Shown in pieces: positions 34,133 through 45,975 of a DNA stretch of 64,000 nucleotides (within the stretch, counting starts at the first letter, position 1; the number at the start of each line of letters is the position of its first letter). Below the pieces are notes generated by a model, which had not been told where the DNA came from, made no database searches, and was given only the letters and a program-made list of their open reading frames with translations. Source of the DNA: Camillea tinctor (lineage: Eukaryota; Ascomycota; Sordariomycetes; Xylariales; Xylariaceae); contig MU394164.1 in NCBI GenBank assembly GCA_022578605.1, forward strand, positions 1-64,000, given 5' to 3'. The position numbers were made by a program, and so were the translations under genes.

Positions 34133-34996
34133 AAACCATATAGAAAGAATATAGATTCGGTGCATAATAGAACTACTTATTGTAAATCTTTCCTCTAGTA
34201 CATCTACTAGGGGCTTAGACTAAAGTGCAAATGGAACTTTACAGTGGACTATCCTGCAGAACACTCCACAATAAAGCTGGTATGTTGTTCTTGAATAGAG
34301 TACAATCAGCCGTGAACTTACACCTTGCCGCTAGAGATTTAAGAGAAAAAAATATTTGGACTCGGTTATCAGTGCTAGATCTCATCCAAATCTCACTCAA
34401 CAACGCATCCCATAGATTCGCCAAGCATGCGGCACCAGTTCCATGGGAAGAGGCGTGAATCTCACGATCAAGAGATCGATTTAGCATAGGAAATAATTAG
34501 TTACTTACCACTGCATTGGCCTGCAATTTCCGCATTGATCCTTCATCCTTTGCTCTGTGCTTCGCAGTGGGGGGAGGCGACGATCCAAGCCCCGGCCAAT
34601 TGGAGGAACAACCCTGATCGATACGGAACTGGACTCCAACTCCTATTTTAATTCTCAACACTCGGTGAAGATATCGTGGGGGACATTCCCATGTTGTTAT
34701 TTGGGTTTTGAGCGACGCATTCTATGGTCCAGTCAGCTTGAGGTAGAACAGCGGTGCGGAACGCCAAGAACCGGGAGTTATTCTAGATCGGCAAAAGGGA
34801 CGGGAGACAAGGCGCCGTTGCGGTCAAGAGGCGCGTAAACTCCATCGATCCCTTCCAGAGCCATGGTACCCGTCAGACACCGAATGTTAACAATATGGCA
34901 GTCTCGAATTCGGAGAATATATATACGATAGCTCCTGTCAAGTTCATTCGAGCAACAAGGGCTTTGCTCCTATTTATCATCAACCACTATCTGAAG
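34133..34996. other. Intergenic, no gene seen
   Basis: Separates the MFS pump from the CE1 esterase. The frame at 34557-34838 has no features. Confidence 0.5.
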
Positions 34997-36003
34997 ATGT
35001 TGTTTCTGGGAGTTCTACTCACTCTGCTCTTCAGCCTCTCCAGGCTATCGGACGCTACGGAGTTGGTCAAGCGCGGCTCCTTGGAACAAGTTACAGACTT
35101 TGGTGATAATCCCACGGGGGCTAGAATGTACATATACGTGCCGGAAAAGCTCGTGCATAACCCGCCTATTGTCGTCGCTGTCCATTACTGCTCCGCTTCG
35201 GCGGAGATATACTTCTCTGGAACCCCTTATGCCAAGCTCGCGGACACGCATGGCTTCATCGTGTTGTATCCCGAGTCAACTAACGAGGGAGCCTGTTGGG
35301 ACGTATCCTCGGACAAGACGATGATACACAATGGCGGTGGCGATAGCAACTCAATTGCGAGTATGATCAGACATACAATAAAGCATTATAAGTCGGATAC
35401 AAAGAAAGTCTTCGTAATGGGCAGTTCATCAGGGGCTATGATGACAGTAAGTAGACCTCTACTATACCCATTAATGCTATAGCTAACAAAACGCAGAATA
35501 TCTTGGCCGCTACGTACCCGGAGCTGTTCGCTGCTGCTTCCGTGTATGCAGGTGCGCCCGCTGGATGTTTCTACACCGGGACCGTAGCTGGCTGGAACAG
35601 CACTTGCGCCCAGGGAGAGGTCGTCGGGACTCAGGAATACTGGGCCAATGTGGCCAAGTCGATGTATCCCGGCTATGAGGGCTTGCGGCCGCGGATGAGG
35701 ATCTACCACGGCTCTGCCGACACCACCCTTTATCCGCAGAACTACCAAGAGACGATCAAGCAATGGACTGGAATTTTTGGCTATACGGATACGCCAAAGG
35801 GGATGTTTGGTAGCGACCCGGCTGACCCCTATACGCGATATGCGTATGGGGAGAATGTCGAGGGCGCATATGGTATAGTGAGTAGCATCTTTCGACAAGA
35901 GTCACAAGGCCTTAGGGGGCTAACCGTCACTAACGAATATCAGGGCATTACGCACAATCTGAACATGTTTGGACATGCTGATTTAGAATGGTTTGGTATT
36001 TGA
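34997..36003 (+). CDS. Acetylxylan/feruloyl-type esterase (carbohydrate esterase family 1)
   Basis: Three exons, 34997-35446, 35497-35877 and 35944-36003, give 296 residues. The ATG at 34997 opens a signal peptide MLFLGVLLTLLFSLSRLSDA; the in-frame upstream Met was rejected for that reason. The mature part begins LEQVTDFGDNPTGARMYIYV, the fungal AxeA-type CE1 start. The nucleophile is Ser144 in GSSSG, the acid is in HGSADTTLYP, and His281 lies in GITHN. The last intron is 66 nt, a multiple of three, and has no stop, so an unspliced reading stays open; removing it restores the family pattern GxxH...DLEWFG. Removes acetyl groups from xylan or feruloyl groups, and works with CE15 in hemicellulose breakdown. 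No CBM1. Confidence 0.93.
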
Positions 36004-36736
36004 AGGAGTCCTAAAGTCATAGCAAGTATGTTTGTCCACGACATACCGATGCGGTAGAATGGAATAGGGATTGTGATACCTCAATGGTTGTCACATAATA
36101 CCACTTTAATGGGAAGGCCATGGCCATAACAAGAGACAATGTAGTGTAGTGTTGCCAATTCCTAACGACCTTGCGCAACCCACCGGCACGGCTGGTCGTA
36201 TCATGCTACGGGGGCTGAGATATATATATATGCATGCGTAATTGCCTTACAATGTTGACTTCGTCTGCTTTTGATATAGAGCCGTACCATTTTAATCACT
36301 CATGAAATCCTTCTAAAAAGTTTAAGTGCAATTTTTACCCAATGAGATACCATAAAGCCCAACCAGCAATGTGTGTGTCGTATGATCAAGTACTGAAGGC
36401 CTTGTGTTGGTTATTTCCTTTAACATCGGCCAGGCAACATCGAGGCTATGATGTTGCATTAATGCCACTATTTTTTCTGTCACGCGGCTCTTCAGCCAAT
36501 CTAAGATTCCCATCTGTACTTGCATATTTGAAGTGGCTCAGCTATAGGGTAGCCTTACGTGCTAAGAAGGAGCGTATTTATCTCCAACACAGCCTACCTT
36601 AGTCGGACTTTTCAAGTCATCTATTATCTTTCCTCCTCCTTCTTCATCATCCCATATGCGCACCCATATTTCCGGGAAAGAATACTACGAGTCATCTACA
36701 AACCCCAAATGTTAGAAAGGGGGAAAATCTGATATC
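36004..36736. other. Intergenic, no gene seen
   Basis: No gene recognised; short frames on both strands overlap without domain features. Confidence 0.5.
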
Positions 36737-39364
36737 ATGGAAGCCATTGGGGCCGGGGCTAATGTCCTGGCATTTATCACCCTGGGCCTGAAGTGTGCGA
36801 AGACGATACATAGCACCCTTTCGATTATAAAAGATGGCCCACGCATTGTACAGCAGGCGGCAACTGCCGTCTCACAGCTACACTGGACACTACTGCAAGC
36901 CCAGCAGTCTCGTGCCGTTACCGACGACGTTTCTCTCCAGGGGCAAATCCAACGATGTGTTGAAGATCTCGACTCTTTAGCTAAGATCGTTACAGAATTA
37001 CAGATCCCCCCCAATGAAAAATGGACTGGAAAAGTTTGGCGTCGCTTCAAATTGGTCCTAGACGAGAAAATATTGGACACAATCAATGGGCAGATAACTC
37101 AACACGCGACTATCCTGAGTTTAAGATTAGATTTTCTTTCAAGGTTTGTTTCCATTGATTTCTTCTGGGTATAAGATTCCTTGCTGAGCCAATAGTGACA
37201 TGATATTTGATTTGCGGGACCGAAATTTTCAAACAGGCAGATGCATCGAGCAAGTTGACTTGTCACTAGAGAGAAAACATCGAGATCAAATGACCAGACT
37301 GACTCGGCTTGAATCAAATTTCGCCAATAGCCTTTCGAATCATAACAGGGACATGAAGGACAAGCTATCTTCGCTTCAACAAGTCATTGAAGAACGGGCA
37401 TCGGTATCTGCACAAGAGACCAGCGACTTGCACACGATTCTGCAAGATATTAAGAGTCACGTTGTGTCTCTCTCTTCTCGGGACTCTACATCCACACAAC
37501 CGATCCCACAGACCACCAAAGGAGATACGATATCCGATGAAGACATTCTAGAGAGCATCGAACGTATTAGCTGTATGATCAGCATAGAAAACAAGACAAT
37601 CGATGCCTATCAGGAAGTGGATGAAGAGGCAGCATCGATCATCAATGATTTGCGCACACTTTTAACGTCTGCTAGAAGATTTCAAGAATCAATGTATGAG
37701 ACGGAAGAAGACCTGCAAACCTATGGAACGGATAAGCTATCCAGAAAACAGTTGGATCTCCAGCTCGCTCGCTCCAGCGGCTTCCTCGAAAATAGCCAGT
37801 TGTTCATAAACCAGTCACGTAAGTTGCAGACGCCTGCACACCGGCCTTCAGCTTTCCTTCCTCAACAAGCTAAGCTCAAGTTTAGTTAAGAGAAAGCGAG
37901 ATGAACTACCTGGCACACTGGTACATCAGAGTGGGAAGTACAGAAAAGTGCATAATAAGGTTGGAACATGGTATCTTATGGCACGGAAAAAAGTTCGGTC
38001 CACTACGGAGCGTAGCAATGTAGTCGGAAGCCCCAAGTCTACAAGCAGGGGTTGCATAGATTACGAAACGAAGATCACTTTTATACCCCAGGACAGGCAG
38101 CGGTTTCACATGATTATAGCTACGGCGCTCCAACAGCAACATGCTCAATATGCTGTCTCATCAATCACGCGTCTTTCAGTGAACAGGGTCCTGCCACGCG
38201 TGTCACCAGTATTCAGTGTTGTTGAGGATGGGAACCTTCAGAGATTGCAAGAGATGCTCAATAATGGCGAGGCTTTGCTCCGTGACCACGATGAGGATGG
38301 GGCGTCGTTGCTTTTCGTGGGCTCTCCTATTTCTTATTCACTCGCTATGCGCATTATATCAACCCATGCTAACAACTGATATACTTTCATGAACTTTAGT
38401 ATGCACTGAAAACCCCTGAAATGTGCAAGTTCTTAATCGACAGCGGTCTTGACCTTGACCATCGAGCTCGGGGTAGGATTATCTACAAAAACAGGCAAAA
38501 TCCTTAGTATGGCAATGAAATATACTGTTAGACCCCTCTGATATACGAATACTAATGGTCCATTGTTAGCACTCCACTAGAGTTAACTGGAATGATACTA
38601 TACCCGGGTATGGAGAACATAGGTATTAGAGTCAAGCAATTTGAGGAAATCAGAATTTGCGAGAGGATGCTTCTGGAAGGAGGTGCTGATCCAACCATTA
38701 CCAATGGACCTGTGACCAATGGGTATTTTGGAAGAGTAGTTACGACGGCCCCAATAGTATGTATAAGATTCTCCCAGGTTTCCTACCTAAGCGTATCCTA
38801 ATCACTTGATAGGACATCATCTACGCACTCTGGGACTCAGAATTTGTCCGATATTCAGCAGACATTCATGGAGTTACAGGGAATGATTTTGATAATAAGT
38901 CATTATTTCTTCTACGATGCCGGAACCTCCCCTACAACGATGAAGAAGCGCTCAATCTTCTTTTGGATTTGGGCGCGGGCATACATGATCGCGATAGCGA
39001 TGGCAAGACGTGTCTCCATATTTATATGAAGCATATTCGGCATGATGGTTATGGAGAGGATGCAATGGGGTATTTCAGCAGCCTGCAGACTCTCGTGAAG
39101 AGGGGTGCGGATGTACTGGCTACTGATCATCATGGTGAAACAGTGTCCGACATCGCTTACAACCAGGATGATAACAAGTCGCGATCGACCGGCAGCTTTA
39201 GTGGTGATCTATGGGACTCGGTCCTACAGAGCTGCGGTTTTGACATAGCACAGTTCCGGGCTGGTCGCGAGAGGATACCGTTCTATACCAAATATTATAC
39301 TGAGTCTGATTTCAGAAATTTGTGGAAGGGGAGAGAATCATACTGTCCATACTACTATTCATAA
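36737..39364 (+). CDS. Ankyrin-repeat protein with PigL_N/STAND-type N-terminal domain
   Basis: Six exons, 36737-37143, 37241-37818, 37886-38316, 38400-38506, 38570-38756 and 38813-39364, give 753 residues. Residues 1-110 (MEAIGAGANVLAFITLGLKC...) match the fungal N-terminal domain seen in STAND/NLR proteins and in the azaphilone protein PigL. A coiled-coil-like segment follows (about 140-330), then a basic linker and a C-terminal half with ankyrin-type units (LLxxGADP, LLLDLGAGIHDRDSDGKTCLH, LVKRGADVLATDHHG). No NACHT or NB-ARC P-loop is present. Likely an intracellular signalling or allorecognition/immunity-type protein. The donor of exon 4 was placed at gtatgg (38507), because the nearer gtagga would cause a stop. 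Confidence 0.8.
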
Positions 39365-40640
39365 GAGGCGTTTGCGGCTACATAGCTGACTTCTATTTCA
39401 TTAGCAGCTACGATGATTTTATTAGCAGGATTTGTATCTGCAAAATACTTACTTCGGTAATATGAAGTTCTCTATCTCAACTGCCTCTGCGTATGTCTCA
39501 AGAACCTTACGTGTTATGGGTCTAAGAATGATAAGCTCAATAAAGGACACCTAGCAGGAATGAAAACTAAACAATAAATTAGGCAAAAATGAAAAGTAAT
39601 AAAGCGTAATTTAATAAAATATATTGCTATTTTTCTCGACTTTATATTAACCTCGTAACACTATGGAAACTTATTGTGCTTACGTTGAATTTAAAAACTA
39701 TCCATTTTAATAAAACTGCGCGAAAACCAAAGCTGCTACGCGGGAGAATGACACCACATACGCGCAAAGAGAGAGTACAGACATGTAAACAGATAGATAT
39801 TCCTTATACAGGAGGTATATAAAAATATAAACATAGTACCAAATTAAAAAAGGGGACGGTTATGAGGCATGAATATAAATAGAAGATCTTATAACGGAGA
39901 CTCAAGATTAATATACTAGGTTAGACAACTAGTGTCTCAGGCACATAGGCGGCACATTCTAGAGACTAAGTAAATACATATATGTTAAAAACATTGCAAA
40001 GTTTAGGTACCCAGATATAAACTAACTTAGTACTAAACACTGCCCAAGTATCAATCATCACACCAAAGATCAATGCCTCTAAACCTGCCAGCAGAGCAGC
40101 ATAGGCTCAATCCTCCCTTCTTCTACAGTAGATCGAAATACGAAATTCCCCAAAATGGGAGATAAAGGCGTCGAAGCCCCCTGAGTCCCTCTTCCTCATC
40201 TGAACTAGTATGCCAAGGCTCTCTGTCATCGCCATCGTCTTACCTGAGGCAACCTGCGCCGCAAACTACACAGCTGGAAGAAAAACAGGCGGATATATAC
40301 CGCTCTATGGCAAGAGCCATCCTGAATATGGTTATTATAACCCCAGTACAGCTTTTTCCACTTCTTATTCCACCGATCTGCAAAGCCGAACTTTGCAGCA
40401 TCTCACCATCCTCTATACCCATTCTGACCTCACTAGTACTCCTATAACGCATGGTACAAATCCCCTGAAGAAACATGGGCACGATGCACGTTTACCCACC
40501 ACGTGTCTAGTGTATTCCGGCCCTAGACTGGAGCTCATGCATTGTCTGTAGTATCCCTAGGTAACCAATAACACCTTCCTTCTCCCCATCAACCACCCAA
40601 GAACCCCTAACATCAAGCGTACCCGCGCCGCACCAGCCCC
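39365..40640. other. Intergenic, no supported gene
   Basis: AT-rich in its first half. The 113-codon frame at 40210-40551 has no domain and antisense rivals, and is not called. Confidence 0.5.
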
Positions 40641-40669
40641 AACCAAACCAAACCAAACCAAACCAAACC
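40641..40669 (+). repeat. Pentanucleotide microsatellite (AACCA)n
   Basis: About six tandem AACCA units directly beyond the 3' end of the B-box protein gene. Confidence 0.85.
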
Positions 40670-40676
40670 CATCTCC

Positions 40677-41931
40677 CTACCGGCGCCCCCCATCAAACCT
40701 CTCCCACCGATGCCCCCGCATATCATACGCCGCCTCCCGGCCCACATGCAAATCCCTCCAGCACCTCGCGCAGTACACCTCGCCCCCACACCCACGGCAC
40801 CGCACTGTCCCGTCCTCGAGGCAGAAGCACCACGTCTTCTGGTCCTCGTCGCGCTTGGCGGGCCCCGCGTCCGGGGCGAACGTCGGCGGGGCCGGGAGCC
40901 CGAGGGCGTCGACCTCGGAGGTGGGTGCCGCGGGGAGTTGCAGCGCAGGGGCGATTTGCAGGGCGGCCATGCGGGAGGTCATGACGGCGGCGAAGGCGGC
41001 TTCGTCCATGGAGGAGTGGTCTGAGAAGTCGTCGTCGTCATCTTGGTCCTGGAGCGCGGAGGGCACGGCTGGGAGGAGGATTCCCGGCTCTGCGGCTTCT
41101 GGGCGTGCGGTGAGTGAGCGCTCGTGGTTTGCGGGCACGAGGGGGAGGTCCGGGGTAGGGGGTTGGGTGTTGTGGGCCTTTTCCCATTCTGCTTCCTCGG
41201 CGGCGTGGGCGAGGACTTGGCCGATTTCACGTGCCATCGTGTCACCCTCGGAGTTGTCATCTTCGCTGTTATCAACATCGTCATCGTCATCGCCGGTATC
41301 CCCCCTTGACTTGCGGGCTGTATCCGATCCCGCGCCGTTGTGGTCCGTAGTCGGGGCTTTGCCCAGCGCCTCCAGGAGTGAGGTGACCCTCTGGTACTCC
41401 TCTTCCTCCGCGGCGACGCTGTCGAGCCAGTCCTGGTCAGAGCCTAGGTCTGCGAGCAGCTCTTCAAGGGTTTGCTCGTCTGTCTCAAGAAGCGGATCGA
41501 TATCATCTGCGCCCGTAAGTGCAGATGAGGTAGTGGTGGGTAGCACGGGGGTGTCCCCTTGTGGACTTTGCTCGCTACCTAGCTGGGGCTGTGTAGCCCG
41601 CACGACAGCTGATCGGGCGATGGCATCACCATCCTGCCGAATTAGTGTCCACGCAGGGGTAGCAGCAAGCTTGTTATCGGATGACTGCTCCCGGAGACTC
41701 TTGAGTCTATCTGAGAGGGCATCCTCCCTTGACGGGGGTTTGGCCGGTTCTATGGCCAATGCAGGGGCTGGCCTAGTGAGTGGTGAGCAAACGCATGACA
41801 TGGAATTGTTCTAGAAAGTCCAGCGCAGAAAAGGTACCTTACTTGGCCGGTGCATCTATATTGATCGAGCTAGGTTTGAGAGCATTTAGTCGCTCTAGTA
41901 AATTCCTATCCGATGTAGAAGGGTCTGCCAT
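40677..41931 (-). CDS. B-box-like zinc-finger protein (ANCHR/ZFYVE19-like C-terminus)
   Basis: Two exons, 41843-41931 and 40677-41772, give 394 residues. The ATG at 41931 starts MADPSTSDRNLLERLNALK. The Met that opens the longer unspliced frame lies inside the intron. The middle is acidic and disordered (Asp/Glu runs), with helical segments such as LLADLGSDQDWLDSVAAEEE. The C-terminal 50 residues form a compact Cys/His cluster: WCFCLEDGTVRCRGCGGEVY (first half), then CARCWRDLHVG and MRGHRW. This resembles the B-box at the end of the abscission checkpoint protein ANCHR/ZFYVE19. Function in fungi is not established; a role in ESCRT or cytokinesis is inference only. Confidence 0.7.
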
Positions 41932-44180
41932 GTTGTGCTTTGTGAGGAGGTGAAAACCAGGTATGCTGGGTATAATACGCATGTGGTGTAAATGGTAATT
42001 GGTACTGAGAATATTAGGTACCTACCGGGGTTTGCATGTAAGCAGAGAAGTGGGGCTACTAGAGGAGGCTGGGTTGATTACAATAGATTGGAACCTGGAA
42101 GCTTAAAAAGGTAAGCATTGCTATGCCGATACGGAGCGCAGAGGTATGATGTAACCTATAGAGTTCCAGTATGTTAAAAATTGCGGGGTACCTTAGAGGC
42201 AAAAAGGCTCGATACTCAATCGTATAAGTCCTAGGTTAAACAAAATAATTCACAACATCACATCTTCTAATAAAACTCAGCCCTACTTGATGCAAATCCT
42301 TTTCTAGAGTATTAGAGTGCGTGCAAACTTTTCTGTCTACGAATTGTCAAATGTGCTGTTTTGTCCACGTTGAGGTGATCCACCGAGGAACATGAATCTT
42401 TAGAGTAGTCATAGTGGAAGTTCTAATGTAGTGGAGAGACCGAACCACTTAGACTGTGCCAGATTGCTACTTATGGGGTAGTGGGCACGGGCAAGACGGT
42501 GTAGGTAAGACTTTTTTAGTGGTTCTTCTTCCTTGTGACCAGGTTACCAACGAAGGATTATCACCAGCCAGGGTGAGGCGCAATGAAGAGAAGATAAGAT
42601 GGGTTGCAGGTGCTGTAGGGCTGATATTATATTGAATTACAATGACACAGCTGACATCAATGTTTCTAATCTTATACTCAGATTAGAAGATTGATAGGGG
42701 AAAAAGAATGACCTTAGTAAATATACATACTACCTGCAGGCTATGAACTAAGACATGAGACCCTAATAAATTAAACTTCCGAACTGCAAGAAGGGTCTGC
42801 TATGCAGGAAATATCTAAACCTGATTGGCTGGTGTTACACAACGTATATATCTAAGTACCTGATAACGTTAAGTACGTATATATCGGTACGTGAGGAGCA
42901 TTATTCCCGCCACTCTCTCTATTTTCAATGTTCCTCTTCATATATGTACTATCAGCTGGTCATTATTACTGCTAGGCAATAAAACTTCTCATGAGGTGGC
43001 GCCGTGAAATCCAGACATGGACAACATTCAATGATATAATATATGATTACATCGTTAGCCACTAGTGCAGGCACATTACACGCTGCATGTGCATGTTGAC
43101 CATAAGCGCCGAATGCGGTCATCGCAACGTTATCGGTCTCGCTCCGGTATCTCTTTGTCATTATTTGTCATTCAGGTCTCTCACGATGCTCAACCGATCA
43201 ATGACCAGTCCAACTGGTATCACTGGGGCAGTGCATGTAAACCGGCCGCTCCGGCGGTTCATTTCGATTTGTGTTGAAATTATATCCATTGTGGTAGGAA
43301 TAAAGTCCTGGTTTAGGCTATGTAGTATGGTCCATATGATTATATTGGAAGACACAGCCAATATCAATATCAAATTCTTGACGTCGATGATCTGCACAGA
43401 CAGGAATCTACTAACATACGGAATACTACCTGAGTACTAAGTAGTACTACTTGACACACCCCCATAAAATTGTTCTACCTTCTAAGTTAGCTAGGTGTAA
43501 TCCTACGTCAATGCAAGCTACTAATTGCCTATTTAAGCTATTGAAGAAAGTTAGATTAGGCTTGTGTACACTATATAAGGGTTTCACAACAACGTTGGGT
43601 TATATATTTCCTCGATATAATAACTATATATATTTGTAAGTTATATCCCATATAACTTCAACAGCATTTCATAGGGGGAATTATTGCTCCTCACCTAGAT
43701 AATAAAATTCATGGTGTACACGCCACCCAAATACCGCATCACAATCAATGTTTCTAGGTCTCTTGGCAACAAGAGAGAGTTCTTGGCATAAAGGGGCTGT
43801 GCCACCTTTAAAGTTTGACTAAGGTTTATTTATTCCTGGTTAGGTATATCACTACTACGTCTTTCTTCTCCGTATCCTTGCTGCTCCCCAAGACATCTCA
43901 TACCGCATGACTTTAGGACTTGGCTGTTCTTGTACTTAGTTTTTCTAATAAACATTTCTTAATCTACTCTAGGTTACCTTTGTTCCATCCATGCCGAACC
44001 TGTAAAAAACGCAAACATCACCCAAACACATCGTGCTTGACTGTTTTCTGTTTTCCTCTTCTACTTTTTTTTTCTGCTTTCCTTCTCGACATCGTTCAAC
44101 TCTCATCTCTCATCTTTCGATATCCACCGTATTCCTAACTAACCCCTACCCTATCCATTTATCCACCTATCACGCTAGTG
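41932..44180. other. Intergenic, no supported gene
   Basis: 2.25 kb with only short frames on both strands (for example 42952-43161, 43087-43440) that overlap each other and have no features. CT-rich DNA near 44000-44100 belongs to the promoter of the next gene. Confidence 0.5.
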
Positions 44181-44187
44181 TATAAAT
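44181..44187 (+). promoter_or_regulatory. TATA-like box
   Basis: TATAAAT lies 54 bases upstream of the ATG at 44235. A purine-rich leader (aagaagaagaagaaaaaaac) follows. Confidence 0.4.
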
Positions 44188-44234
44188 TAAAAGAAGAAGA
44201 AGAAAAAAACCACATAGTCACGTTTTAAACAACA

Positions 44235-45135
44235 ATGAGACCTTCCGACTTTTTAGTCGCTCTCGTCGCATTGACGCAGAGTGTTCATGCGGCGAACATC
44301 GCAGACGCCCGCGACGTCGCGATAGATACCTCATCTCAGTCTGAGCAGGAGGCAGTTGACACCGAAGAATTATGGAAGCGCAAAGGTGGTGGTGGTAGTA
44401 GAGGTGGCGGTGGCAGTAGAGGCGGCACCAGTGGTTCGTCAGGAAGGTAAGGATAATGAACTCTTTTTATTCCTGCCTCTCACTCATCTCCCCTTGAAAC
44501 ATTCGCATGTCTAACATGATAGCGGACGTACCGGCAGCAGTAGCCCATCCCGGGGGTCCTCATCATCAAATGCAGGCGGTCAGACAAAAACCGGGAGCGG
44601 AGTGAGGCCCGCGTACGGAGGGGGGAGATATTACGGTGGCGGCGCTACGGTGCCTTACACATCTGGACGTACCAGCGCCAGCGGCATAGTGCCGGGTTTC
44701 GTTGCCGGTGCCGCTCTCGGCACCGTCGCCTTCATCGGCATCAGCTGGGCATACGGCGCGTACTTGTACCCATACACACACCGGTACTACTACCACAACG
44801 CGACGACGAACCAGAACGAGACGAAGCCCGTGACATGCGTGTGCGAACAGTACACCATATGTAGCTGCGACGACAATGGCAACGCGACGTACTTTAACTC
44901 AGTCATCGGCGACGGCAGCTACGCAAACCTAAACAAGTCGCTCGTCACCGTCGCTGACAACACGACCAACGACAACGAGACTACTATCTACATCCTCGGT
45001 AACCTACCGAACGGCACCACTGCGACTGGCGGCACCGAAAACGCGGATAGTGCCCTCAGTATGGTGGATCTGCTTGCAGCGGTGGGGTGGTGGCCCGTCA
45101 TAACAGGTTCCTTTGCTACGGCATTTCTCCTGTAA
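44235..45135 (+). CDS. Secreted Gly/Ser-rich glycoprotein, possibly DUF7732-type
   Basis: Two exons, 44235-44446 and 44523-45135, give 274 residues. A signal peptide (MRPSDFLVALVALTQSVHA) is followed by a Lys-Arg site and a Gly/Ser-rich tract (KGGGGSRGGGGSRGG). A hydrophobic stretch (GIVPGFVAGAALGTVAFIGISW, two parts, about 150-170) precedes a Tyr-rich stalk and a Cys cluster (VTCVCEQYTICSCDDNGN). Six or more N-glycosylation sequons follow. The C-terminus is hydrophobic (WWPVITGSFATAFLL), compatible with a GPI signal. This layout is common in ascomycetes as an uncharacterised family that I recall as DUF7732; that label should be checked. Likely cell-surface; function unknown. Confidence 0.82.
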
Positions 45136-45975
45136 CCGAGGAATCTAAATTTTATCCTTGGCTTTATTCTTCTAATACACGACCTATAATTGTTATTTCA
45201 CTTTACGACCCTGCTCGCGAGGATTGGATACGGACACGCCTGCCATTTACAGTATACCCTTATAAGTGTTAAATGACTCTCTGCCGTTGTGAAGTGGAGG
45301 GGAGATATAGGAGAATTTAAAAAAGAAAACAAAGAAAAGAAGAAAAAGAAAAAGCATAAGGGGGGAGACAGGGTGGGGAATAATTGTCTTGGAAGAAACA
45401 TCACGAAATGCTGACTAGTGCATTGAATCTGCTGGGGGGGGAAGAGGGAGTAGTCCTAGTGGCCGAATAATCTGCTGGGACTGGAACCATCCTTCGCGAC
45501 GGAGCATGATGATGATGATGATGATGATTACCTACCGCGCCACGCAATATCGAGTGGAATCCTCGAAACGAAAGATACCCTAATAAAAGAAACAAAAGGG
45601 GGAGATGAAAAAAAAATATTACCTTATAGAAACTATCACGTCTGTATATACGACAGGACGATGCCCATCAGACCTCTAGCAATAGAGCTGAGAAAATCAA
45701 AAAGTTGAACCTTACTTTTTTTCACTTATTCTTTGTGAATAACTACTTAGCTTAGATACTGATCTGATAATGCTGATGATTTAGTGAGGCCTCCCTTCTT
45801 TTGTTAGTAGTGCTAATAAGTGTCCATGAGGATAAATCATCCGCTTTCAATTTATAAATAACATGACTTATATAGTTATATCTAACACAGAATGCAAAGC
45901 AAAGCAAGGCACCAACTAGGTCAGCATGAAAAACCAACTTCCATTCCATTCCGGTTTAGTTGAGCCCCCGAAACA
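45136..45975. other. Convergent intergenic with ATG-triplet microsatellite
   Basis: 3' region shared by the glycoprotein (plus) and the DNA glycosylase (minus). It contains a purine-rich tract (45315-45360) and a (GAT)n microsatellite at about 45507-45528. No gene seen. Confidence 0.6.

Noticed and set aside
40210..40551. 113-codon plus-strand frame
   Set aside because: No recognisable features and an equally open antisense frame.
40855..41814. 319-codon Ser-rich frame opposite the B-box gene
   Set aside because: Antisense shadow; the minus strand has the zinc-finger motif and a coherent splice.
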